DNA of 7,622 nucleotides, from positions 1 through 7,622 of the forward strand of contig URPT01000080.1 in the NCBI GenBank assembly GCA_900549845.1, given 5' to 3'. Shown in pieces: positions 1 to 5,932 of the stretch. The stretch is from an uncultured Veillonella sp. Lineage in GTDB: Bacteria; Bacillota; Negativicutes; Veillonellales; Veillonellaceae. The notes under the pieces were generated by a model that saw only the letters and a list, made by a program, of their open reading frames with translations, made no database searches and had not been told where the DNA came from. A program made the position numbers and the translations under genes. Position 1 is the stretch's first letter. Each line of letters opens with the position of its first letter.

Positions 1-1
1 G

Positions 2-367
2 TATGAGGATATAGCATCAGTTAAAAATAAAATACTTAAGAATAGTTCGGGGAAAAATAAAAAACCTATTTTTCAAAATACTATCGTTTTATATGTCCTT
101 GATATAGCTATGGAGCAAGGAATTAGTTTACAACACCTCAATATAAAAGATGAACATATTAGTGTAGATGGTATAGGCCATAGTGATGAAGCATGCCGTA
201 AATTTATAGCTAGTCTTCAACAAAGGTTAATTGGAATGGATTGTCATGGAACAGTTAAAGCAGATCAAGGTATATATACATTCCATATGGAAGGATCTAA
301 AGGAGAGCACAACACATCCAGTAGAGAAGATAGTAATGATCATACTAGTGTGGGGTATCATCATTAG
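2..367 (+). CDS. PilN-like pilus/secretion assembly protein, C-terminal part (5' end outside window)
   Basis: This frame is open from the left edge to a TAA at 365-367 and gives 121 residues of a longer protein. From about residue 29 the pattern (IVLYVLDIAMEQGISLQHLNI, short beta strands with a VDGIGHS turn, then FIASLQQRL, then a strand ending in YTFHMEG) resembles the C-terminal ferredoxin-like half of PilN/GspL-type fimbrial assembly proteins. In that family the domain sits on the outer face of the inner membrane and pairs with PilO. The call rests on this pattern and on the PilO-like gene directly downstream, not on a diagnostic catalytic motif. The last 20 or so residues (after FHMEG) are polar and look unlike the family; they are read from DNA that also encodes the start of the next gene in another frame. 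The N-terminal membrane segment expected of PilN would lie outside the window. Confidence 0.5.
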   Translation, partial: YEDIASVKNKILKNSSGKNKKPIFQNTIVLYVLDIAMEQGISLQHLNIKDEHISVDGIGHSDEACRKFIASLQQRLIGMDCHGTVKADQGIYTFHMEGSKGEHNTSSREDSNDHTSVGYHH

Positions 368-764
368 TATTTCACTATATGGGTATATTAACTTAAATCA
401 CAAAGCGACTCATTTGAAAGAACGACAAGAAAACTATGTTATCCAAATGCAGGCTGAGTCAGATTATATCGCATCTAAGGAAGCGAAATTACTAGCGTCT
501 TTTACAGAAAACAAGCTATCGAACACGAGTTCTAATACTAGTATTTTTGAGTCTTTGCAAGGAGAACCATTAATGATTGTTAGTACTGATGAGCATGAAG
601 GTATACTAGAATTAACAGTATTAGGTAGTACAGAGCGTATGATTAACTGGATAAATACTGTTGAAGAAAAGGATCCTTCACGCCGTATAGAAATAGAAGA
701 CATAGAACGGAAAGGCAATGTAGTATATGTACATTGTGCAGTGAAACCAATTATGAGGTCTTAA
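246..764 (+). CDS. PilO/GspM-like inner-membrane assembly protein
   Basis: The 172-residue protein has a short basic cytoplasmic N-terminus, one membrane segment at about residues 28-48 (VMIILVWGIIISISLYGYI), a polar helical stretch likely to form a coiled coil (about 50-85), and a small C-terminal alpha/beta domain (about 95-168) with the pattern ILELTVLGSTERMINWINTVE. This is the architecture of PilO and GspM, which dimerise with PilN/GspL-type partners and link the pilus motor to the periplasmic part of the machine. The PilN-like gene immediately upstream supports the call. The start is uncertain. ATG 246 is chosen because the pre-membrane segment (IWKDLKES...VEKIV) looks like that of PilO. 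TTG 231 has AAAGG only 4 nt upstream, and ATG 336 would begin inside the membrane segment. With ATG 246 the gene overlaps its upstream neighbour by 122 nt out of frame. A strong terminator follows. Confidence 0.55.
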   Translation: MEQLKQIKVYIHSIWKDLKESTTHPVEKIVMIILVWGIIISISLYGYINLNHKATHLKERQENYVIQMQAESDYIASKEAKLLASFTENKLSNTSSNTSIFESLQGEPLMIVSTDEHEGILELTVLGSTERMINWINTVEEKDPSRRIEIEDIERKGNVVYVHCAVKPIMRS

Positions 765-794
765 CATATAAATTATTTTTAGTAATACTAATAG

Positions 795-837
795 AGACAG
801 ATTATAGAGAGTTAGTCTATAGTCTGTCTTTGTTTTT
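795..837 (+). terminator. Rho-independent terminator after the pilus genes
   Basis: Arms AGACAGATTATAG (795-807) and CTATAGTCTGTCT (817-829) pair over 13 positions with a single G-U wobble around a 9-nt loop, followed by a T-rich run (830-837). It lies 30 nt after the PilO-like stop codon and separates the pilus block from the shikimate kinase-like gene. Confidence 0.8.
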
Positions 838-857
838 GTAGCATTTTATAGTACAAT
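830..857 (+). promoter_or_regulatory. Candidate sigma-A type promoter for the shikimate kinase-like gene
   Basis: TTGTTT (830-835) and TACAAT (852-857) are separated by 16 bp and would start transcription near 864, about 28 nt before the start codon. The -35 box lies in the T-run of the preceding terminator. The presence of that terminator makes a promoter here necessary, but the match is moderate. Confidence 0.4.
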
Positions 858-891
858 GAAGGATATGAAATAATAAGGGGCACATAAATAG

Positions 892-1791
892 ATGATAATA
901 AAACGCAATATTATGCTCATCGGTTCTATGGGAAGTGGCAAAAGTCATTTCGGTCGTAATCTTGCAGAACGCAAGGGATGGCAATTTGTAGATACTGATC
1001 GCGTATTAGAAGGTCGTTTTGGGTTGCCTATTGCTGAAATATTCAAGAAAATTGGAGAAAAAGCATTCCGTCGTGCTGAAATGGATGTACTTAAAAAGGT
1101 ATGCTTATACCATGAAGCGGTTATATCTGTAGGTGGTAATTTTCCGATTGAACATCGTACGTTAAAAGTATTAAAAAAATACTCATATATTATTGGTATT
1201 CGCGCTGCACAATTTCGTATTGTGAGCCGTGTAAATCGCCGAATCGGGAAGCGGCCAACTATGGATTACAATAATGTACATGCTTTTGTACACGCTATGA
1301 TACAATCCTGGAAACCAGTATATAAGCAGTGTGATTTTGTACTAGATACAACAAATGGTCGGACCTATGATTTTATGCAACGTATTGAAGATGAATTAGT
1401 TGCTTCAGGTGTGCAATTTAAAGCAAGACGTCAACCCAATGATATGGACAATGGAGATGATAAAGAATCATCTCAAGAACTAAAACTAAATAATTCTGTT
1501 ACTAGAAATACAAATGATAGAAGAATATCTAAGAAAATAGACGCTCATAAACGAACTTCTCATACATTAGGTTCTAATAAGGTAGTACCTAATAAGGTAG
1601 TATCTACTACATCTTGCTGTGATAAACATCGTAACAAGAAGACATCTAATCAGACAGGTAAAGGACGTAAGTCAGAAGCTATATCCAAACAACATACACC
1701 ACAAAGGGGGAATGGATATGAGAAGAGTCGCAATACTAACAAGCGGCGGAGACGCACCTGGCATGAACGCCGCCATCAGAGCGCTAACTAG
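892..1791 (+). CDS. aroK: Shikimate kinase family protein with altered active site and long basic tail
   Basis: Shikimate kinase phosphorylates the 3-hydroxyl of shikimate with ATP in the chorismate pathway, in the cytoplasm. Residues 1-173 form the kinase fold: P-loop GSMGSGKS (11-18), DTD (34-36) whose second Asp normally binds shikimate, GEKAFRRAE (55-63) with the substrate Arg at 60, and lid arginine R121 in KRP. Two usual residues differ. The GGG shikimate-binding loop reads GGN (81-83), and the Arg normally found in the R-x-P-x-Y motif is Trp140 (WKPVY). Family members are about 170 residues, but this one has 299. Residues 177-299 are a polar, Lys/Arg/Asn-rich tail of low complexity with no recognised domain, and its last 24 codons overlap pfkA in another frame. 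The start ATG has AAGGGG 11 nt upstream, somewhat far. It may be a weakened or repurposed shikimate kinase, so the gene symbol reflects family only. The order pil genes then aroK is common in bacteria. Confidence 0.75.
   Translation: MIIKRNIMLIGSMGSGKSHFGRNLAERKGWQFVDTDRVLEGRFGLPIAEIFKKIGEKAFRRAEMDVLKKVCLYHEAVISVGGNFPIEHRTLKVLKKYSYIIGIRAAQFRIVSRVNRRIGKRPTMDYNNVHAFVHAMIQSWKPVYKQCDFVLDTTNGRTYDFMQRIEDELVASGVQFKARRQPNDMDNGDDKESSQELKLNNSVTRNTNDRRISKKIDAHKRTSHTLGSNKVVPNKVVSTTSCCDKHRNKKTSNQTGKGRKSEAISKQHTPQRGNGYEKSRNTNKRRRRTWHERRHQSAN
1574..1603 (+). repeat. 15-bp tandem duplication inside the shikimate kinase tail
   Basis: CTAATAAGGTAGTAC (1574-1588) is followed directly by CTAATAAGGTAGTAT (1589-1603), two head-to-tail copies differing only at the last base. 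The unit is five codons long and gives NKVVP-NKVVS, so the reading frame is kept. This fits recent slippage in an unconstrained part of the protein. Confidence 0.9.
1704..1709 (+). promoter_or_regulatory. Ribosome binding site that fixes the pfkA start
   Basis: AAGGGG, part of AAAGGGGG at 1703-1710, lies 8 nt before ATG 1718 and only 2 nt before the alternative ATG 1712. It sits within the coding region of the shikimate kinase-like gene, so pfkA translation begins inside the upstream gene. No clear promoter was seen between the two genes, which suggests co-transcription. Confidence 0.7.
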
Positions 1792-2677
1792 AAAAGCAAT
1801 CCATGAAGGTTTTGAAGTGTTCGGCGTTGAGCGTGGCTATTTAGGCATTATGGAAGAGCAATTTATTCCATTATCAAACCGCTCTGTAGGCGGCATTATT
1901 ACTCAAGGTGGAACGATGCTAAAAACAGCTCGTTTTCCAGAATTCCAAAATGAAGAGGTTCAGAAAAAGGCCTATAATATTTTAAAAGCTCATGGTATAG
2001 ATCATCTCATCGTTATCGGTGGTGATGGTTCCATGCGTGGCGCTACAAGTTTGGCAAAACTTGGTATGTCCACCATGACTATTCCTTGTACCATTGATAA
2101 TGATATGGGTGGTACTCAATATACTATAGGCTTTGATACAGCGCTCAATACTGTGGTTGATGCGGTTGGTAGAATTCGTGATACGTCTAATTCACATGAA
2201 CGAGTAGCCATTGTCGAAGTAATGGGACGTAAGGCAGGTCATATTGCGCTTAAAGCTGGACTTGCGTGTGGTGCTGAAATTGTACTCGTTCCTGAAAATC
2301 CTATGCCTTTACATGAGGTATGTCGCCATTTAAAGGAGACACAGATTCGTGGTAAAGAATATAGTGTGGTGCTCGTTGCAGAAGGTGCTTATAATAGTGG
2401 AGAAGTTAAATCCTATATTAAGGATCATACGGAATTTGATCCGAGCTTGACCGTATTGGGGTATTTACAACGCGGTGGCGGTCCATCTGCGTTTGATGCT
2501 ATTTTAGCGGCTCGTATGAGTGAAGCTTGTATCAATCTTTTGATGAGTAGTGTGGATAATCGATTAGTAGGCTATATAGATGGACATATTCGTCCTATAT
2601 CCTATCAAGAGGCTGAACGTCTAGAATTCCCGATTAATGAAAAGGACTATACACTACTATCTATATTGAGTAGTTAA
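1718..2677 (+). CDS. pfkA: 6-phosphofructokinase family protein with altered substrate-site residues
   Basis: PfkA-type enzymes transfer phosphate from ATP to fructose 6-phosphate in glycolysis. The protein is 319 residues, the family's usual length, and runs in register with E. coli PfkA through its active-site motifs. Conserved are GGDAPGMN (10-17), TARFPEF (70-76), GGDGS (101-105), TIDND with catalytic Asp127, R162, MGR (169-171), E222 and QRGG (251-254). Asp103-Gly104 points to ATP rather than PPi. Unusual are Cys124 in place of Gly (PCTIDND), Ser243 in place of Arg and Tyr249 in place of His; the last two normally bind the 6-phosphate of the substrate. The effector site is mixed: R21, R25, R154, E187 and K213 are kept, position 211 is Arg, while positions 54, 59 and 215 are Asn, Gly and Tyr. 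The start is set by the ribosome site and the family N-terminus (MRRVAILTSGGD). It could be a PFK with changed specificity or a second, divergent paralogue. Confidence 0.88.
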   Translation: MRRVAILTSGGDAPGMNAAIRALTRKAIHEGFEVFGVERGYLGIMEEQFIPLSNRSVGGIITQGGTMLKTARFPEFQNEEVQKKAYNILKAHGIDHLIVIGGDGSMRGATSLAKLGMSTMTIPCTIDNDMGGTQYTIGFDTALNTVVDAVGRIRDTSNSHERVAIVEVMGRKAGHIALKAGLACGAEIVLVPENPMPLHEVCRHLKETQIRGKEYSVVLVAEGAYNSGEVKSYIKDHTEFDPSLTVLGYLQRGGGPSAFDAILAARMSEACINLLMSSVDNRLVGYIDGHIRPISYQEAERLEFPINEKDYTLLSILSS

Positions 2678-2685
2678 GACGATTT

Positions 2686-2716
2686 AAAAGTGACCCGAAA
2701 GGGTCATTTTCTTTTT
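2686..2716 (+). terminator. Rho-independent terminator after pfkA
   Basis: TGACCC (2691-2696) and GGGTCA (2701-2706) pair around a stable GAAA tetraloop. The stem extends outward with A-rich/T-rich pairs, and TTTTCTTTTT (2707-2716) follows. It begins 8 nt after the stop codon. Confidence 0.9.
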
Positions 2717-2745
2717 ATCATGATTTATTCATTAATGAAATTATA

Positions 2746-2774
2746 TTGCATAAAAGTAATTGGTGCTGTATAAT
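2746..2774 (+). promoter_or_regulatory. Promoter of the macA-type operon
   Basis: TTGCAT (2746-2751), a 17-bp spacer and a perfect TATAAT (2769-2774) give a good sigma-A promoter. The predicted start is near 2781, leaving a leader of about 69 nt before the adaptor gene. It lies between the pfkA terminator and the operon, and no other promoter was seen within the three genes. Confidence 0.7.
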
Positions 2775-2780
2775 TTAAAA

Positions 2781-2810
2781 ATACTAATAGTATCATCATA
2801 AATAGATACT
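2781..2810 (+). promoter_or_regulatory. Candidate operator: clustered inverted half-sites over the operon start
   Basis: ATACTA-A-TAGTAT (2781-2793) is a perfect 6+1+6 palindrome placed just where transcription should begin. Its right half also pairs with GATACT (2805-2810) through AGTATC (2789-2794). Three copies of ATACT, in alternating orientation, thus lie within 30 bp. This suits a dimeric repressor site, but no regulator gene is in the window, and the DNA is AT-rich enough for chance palindromes. Confidence 0.35.
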
Positions 2811-2849
2811 TTATTGGCAATATCTTCATCTTTTTATAAGGAGATTATA

Positions 2850-3932
2850 ATGAAAGAATTCTTACAAAAGCATCGTAAACGCATTATTGCTGGTGCTGTT
2901 GTTCTTTGTGTTCTTGGTGGTGGTACATACTACTACATGCATAGTGAAGGTTCTAAGCAAACACAAAACTTATATACTACTGGCAAGGTAGAAAAGGGTG
3001 ATGTAAAAACAAGTATTAGTGCTACGGGTACTATTAACCCTGTTAATTATGTAGACGTTTCTACGAATGTGGCTGGTAAACTTGAAAAAGTTTTAGTTAA
3101 AGAGAATGATCAAGTTACAGCTGGTCAAGTGATTGCCTATATTGATACACGTCAATTACAAGCCTCTGCAGATGATGCTCGCGCTGCATTAGCTAAGGCA
3201 GAACTTGATATGAATCGTTATAAAGCATTAGCCGATCAAAATGCCATTGCTCAACAAACCTATGATGATTCTGTAACAGCTTATGAACGCGCAAAATCTA
3301 CGTATGACCGCGCAGCAGCAGATTTAAATGATGCTACTATTACGGCGCCAATGTCTGGTACTGTTATTGGTACACCATTGAAAGCTGGTCAAACTATCAG
3401 TACTGGTATTTCTACACAAATGATTATCGCTACGATTGCAGATTTAAGTGATTTAGAAATTTACCTAACTGTAGATGAAACAGATATTGGTAGTATCAAA
3501 CAAGGAGCTAAAGTAGAATTTACAGTAGACTCTAAGCCAGGTGAAACTTTCACAGGTTACGTGTCTGAAATTGCAAAAGGTACAAAAGGCAATATGGGCG
3601 CTACAAGCAATAGCGTTGTGTACTATACCGTAAAAGTTCAAATTCCTGAAAATATTTCCACCAATTTCTTACCATCTATGACGGCTCGTGCAACTATCTT
3701 TGGCGAAGATATTAAAAATACATTGGTAGTACCTCTTACTGCAGTGCGTACAGATAAGCAAGGGGAATATGTATATGTTATTAAAGATGGTCAACCAGTA
3801 CGTACAGCTGTTTCTACAGGCGTAACTGGTGATACTAATGTACAAATTCTAAAAGGTTTATCTGAAGGTGATGAAATCATCGTAAGTGGTGATGTAACAG
3901 CACCTAAGAATAATAGCCGTGGACCATTCTAA
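2850..3932 (+). CDS. macA: MacA-like periplasmic adaptor (HlyD/RND adaptor family) of an ABC exporter
   Basis: This is the membrane-fusion subunit that links an inner-membrane ABC permease to an outer-membrane channel. The 360-residue protein has a basic N-terminus and one membrane anchor (about 12-30), then the first half of the lipoyl/barrel-sandwich domain (52-100, with VAGKLEKVLVKENDQVTAGQ). A helical hairpin follows (about 103-160), rich in Ala and short for the family, then the second lipoyl half (TITAPMSGTVIG, 163-174), the beta-barrel (about 205-295) and a membrane-proximal domain (about 300-350) ending LSEGDEIIVSG. The order is that of MacA and of Bacillus YknX. The start ATG 2850 has AAGGAG 6 nt upstream; an in-frame TTG at 2814 lacks a ribosome site. 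Stop codons TAA and TAG are in tandem. An ATPase and a permease follow within one operon. The substrate cannot be told from sequence. Adaptor homology is clear; the exact MacA identity is less certain. Confidence 0.88.
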   Translation: MKEFLQKHRKRIIAGAVVLCVLGGGTYYYMHSEGSKQTQNLYTTGKVEKGDVKTSISATGTINPVNYVDVSTNVAGKLEKVLVKENDQVTAGQVIAYIDTRQLQASADDARAALAKAELDMNRYKALADQNAIAQQTYDDSVTAYERAKSTYDRAAADLNDATITAPMSGTVIGTPLKAGQTISTGISTQMIIATIADLSDLEIYLTVDETDIGSIKQGAKVEFTVDSKPGETFTGYVSEIAKGTKGNMGATSNSVVYYTVKVQIPENISTNFLPSMTARATIFGEDIKNTLVVPLTAVRTDKQGEYVYVIKDGQPVRTAVSTGVTGDTNVQILKGLSEGDEIIVSGDVTAPKNNSRGPF

Positions 3933-3944
3933 TAGTAGGTGAAT

Positions 3945-4667
3945 ATGAATCAAGCAGTAATCGATATACAAGGGATTACGAAGACCTATGTAAATGGTAA
4001 ATTATCGGTGCCTGTTCTACATGGTATCGATTTACAGGTCAACAAAGGCGAATTTGTGTCTATTATGGGTCCATCTGGTTCTGGTAAATCTACCTTTATG
4101 AACATACTTGGTTGTTTAGATAGACCAACAACAGGTTCATACCGCCTAAATGGCGATGAGGTTGCTACCTTATCCGACGATGAATTGGCCTTTGTACGAA
4201 ACAAACAAATAGGCTTTGTATTCCAAAGTTTTAACTTATTAACAAAATTGACAGCCTTAGAGAATGTGGCGCTCCCTATGATTTATGCAGGGATGGATAA
4301 AAAGTCACGTAATGAACGTGCTGCTGCATTGTTATCCTCTGTTGGCCTTGGAGATCGTATGGATCACTTGCCATCTGAGTTATCTGGTGGTCAGCGTCAA
4401 CGTGTAGCCATAGCTCGCGCGTTAGCGAATAATCCGGCTATCATCATGGCCGATGAACCGACAGGCAACCTTGACTCCAAGTCGACTATTGATGTTATGA
4501 ATATCTTTAGAGGTCTCTATGATGAAGGGCGTACAATTATCCTCGTTACTCATGAACCTGAAATTGCAACCTATGCAAGTCGTAATGTAGTATTGCGTGA
4601 TGGTTTGATTGTAGAGGATTCTCAAAATCTGAATATGACGCCTGTACAGGAGGTGCCACATGTATAA
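3945..4667 (+). CDS. MacB/LolD-type ABC transporter ATP-binding protein
   Basis: This is the cytoplasmic ATPase that powers the adjoining permease. The 240-residue protein carries the full ABC set: Walker A GPSGSGKST (42-50), Q-loop Gln94 (FVFQSFNLL), signature LSGGQRQR (146-153), Walker B IIMADEP (166-172) with catalytic Glu171, D-loop NLDS (175-178) and H-loop His203. The spacing and the motifs PTTGSYRLNG and LTALENVALPM are those of the MacB/LolD/FtsE group. In E. coli MacB this domain is fused to the permease, whereas here it is separate, as in Bacillus YknY. ATG 3945 is preferred over GTG 3939 because AGG at 3937-3939 is then about 5 nt away; the GTG would have no ribosome site. The gene follows the adaptor by 12 nt and overlaps the permease by 8 nt, indicating translational coupling. 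Confidence 0.93.
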   Translation: MNQAVIDIQGITKTYVNGKLSVPVLHGIDLQVNKGEFVSIMGPSGSGKSTFMNILGCLDRPTTGSYRLNGDEVATLSDDELAFVRNKQIGFVFQSFNLLTKLTALENVALPMIYAGMDKKSRNERAAALLSSVGLGDRMDHLPSELSGGQRQRVAIARALANNPAIIMADEPTGNLDSKSTIDVMNIFRGLYDEGRTIILVTHEPEIATYASRNVVLRDGLIVEDSQNLNMTPVQEVPHV

Positions 4668-5871
4668 AGAGAGTTTCTTAATGGCATGGGCATCCCTCAT
4701 TGCTAATAAAATGCGTTCCATTTTAACCATGTTAGGCATCATCATCGGTGTAGCTGCCGTAATTGCCTTAGTATCTATTGGTAATGGTGTAAAGCAAGAT
4801 ATTCAAAACTCCATCTCTAGCTTAGGATCTAATCTATTAATGGTTATGCCTGGGGCACCACGCACACCAGGGGTTCGACCTTCTGCAGGCTCTATGAAGT
4901 CCTTAAAGGTAGCTGACTACGAAGCTATTGCAAAACTAGATGGCGTTAAAGCTGCAAGCCCAATGACAAATGGCGCATATGTAGTTATTTATCAAAATAA
5001 AAACTGGACTACTTCAGTGTCTGGTGTTAATGCTAATTATTTAGATGTTAATAACTGGTCCATGAAATCTGGGCGCTTCTTATCTGAAAAAAATGTACAG
5101 AATCGGGAGCGCGTCGCAGTAGTTGGTAAAACGGTAGTCAAAAATTTATTTGGCGATGAAAATCCAGTAGGCGCTGAAATTCGGGTTAAAAATATTCCAT
5201 TCCGAATTATTGGTGTTCTCAATAGTAAAGGTAGTGGCGCTATGGGTAATGACCAAGATGATATGGTAATCATTCCCTATACTACAGCCATGGAACGGGT
5301 AGAAGGTATCGACTATCTCCGCATGATTTACGTAGTAGGTAAAGATGAAAACGGTATCGATCGTTTGCAATCTGATATTGAAAACCTATTGCGCGTACGT
5401 CATGGTATTAAGGATACAAACCTCGATGATTTCAATATCCAAAATATGAACTCCATTATGGAAACCATGGAGCAAACAACAGGAACGTTAACCTTATTCC
5501 TTGGCGCTGTAGCTGCCATTTCACTAGTAGTTGGTGGTATTGGCATTATGAATATCATGCTTGTATCGGTAACAGAACGGACTCGGGAAATCGGTGTTCG
5601 CAAAGCATTAGGTGCCACCTATAGTGTTATCGTTACACAGTTCCTTATCGAGGCTGTTGTTATCAGTCTGATGGGGGGCATCATAGGTATTGCACTCGGT
5701 ATAGGGGCCTCTAAGTTAATTGGTATGGCTTCAGGCATGAGTACAGTTATATCTATACCAACTATTGTAATGTCTTTTGCCTTCTCTATGGCAATTGGTT
5801 TGATCTTTGGTATTTATCCAGCTCGCAAGGCGGCAAAACTTAATCCAATTGATGCATTACATTATGAATAG
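4660..5871 (+). CDS. MacB-type ABC transporter permease (FtsX family)
   Basis: This is the inner-membrane subunit of a mechanotransmission-type exporter that works with a periplasmic adaptor. The 403-residue protein has one N-terminal membrane helix (about 21-41, after the conserved NKMRSILTMLGIIIG), a large periplasmic MacB_PCD domain (about 45-270), and the FtsX core with three helices (about 277-300, 329-351, 367-387). Between the second and third helices lies the conserved coupling stretch SVTERTREIGVRKALGA, and the protein ends in NPIDALHYE, both hallmarks of the family. Length fits the permease half of MacB or YknZ. The start ATG has AGGAGGT 5 nt upstream, inside the end of the ATPase gene. 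Substrates of relatives include macrolides, peptides, lipoproteins and siderophores; which applies here cannot be read from the sequence. Confidence 0.93.
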   Translation: MYKESFLMAWASLIANKMRSILTMLGIIIGVAAVIALVSIGNGVKQDIQNSISSLGSNLLMVMPGAPRTPGVRPSAGSMKSLKVADYEAIAKLDGVKAASPMTNGAYVVIYQNKNWTTSVSGVNANYLDVNNWSMKSGRFLSEKNVQNRERVAVVGKTVVKNLFGDENPVGAEIRVKNIPFRIIGVLNSKGSGAMGNDQDDMVIIPYTTAMERVEGIDYLRMIYVVGKDENGIDRLQSDIENLLRVRHGIKDTNLDDFNIQNMNSIMETMEQTTGTLTLFLGAVAAISLVVGGIGIMNIMLVSVTERTREIGVRKALGATYSVIVTQFLIEAVVISLMGGIIGIALGIGASKLIGMASGMSTVISIPTIVMSFAFSMAIGLIFGIYPARKAAKLNPIDALHYE

Positions 5872-5932
5872 TCTTAAATTGTAAGTGTGTATTTTTAAGA
5901 ACATACTAATAAATAGATAGAGTTATTCGCAT

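Noticed and set aside
534..545. Perfect palindrome AATACTAGTATT inside the PilO-like gene, similar to the operator-like site at 2781
   Set aside because: It lies in the middle of a coding region away from any promoter; a 12-bp AT-rich palindrome is plausible by chance.
1619..1717. Upstream extension of pfkA to an earlier in-frame start
   Set aside because: The extra 33 residues match nothing in the PFK family, lack a ribosome site and overlap the other gene; AAGGGG 8 nt before ATG 1718 and the family N-terminus fix the start.
2814..2849. Earlier TTG start for the adaptor gene
   Set aside because: No ribosome site; ATG 2850 has AAGGAG at ideal distance and begins with a normal basic N-terminus before the membrane anchor.
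4422..4745. Reverse-strand reading frames opposite the exporter genes, and similar ones at 464-718, 3986-4204, 5037-5370 and 5400-5618
   Set aside because: All lie antisense to well-supported genes, show no recognisable domain and have no ribosome site evidence; they are shadows of coding bias.
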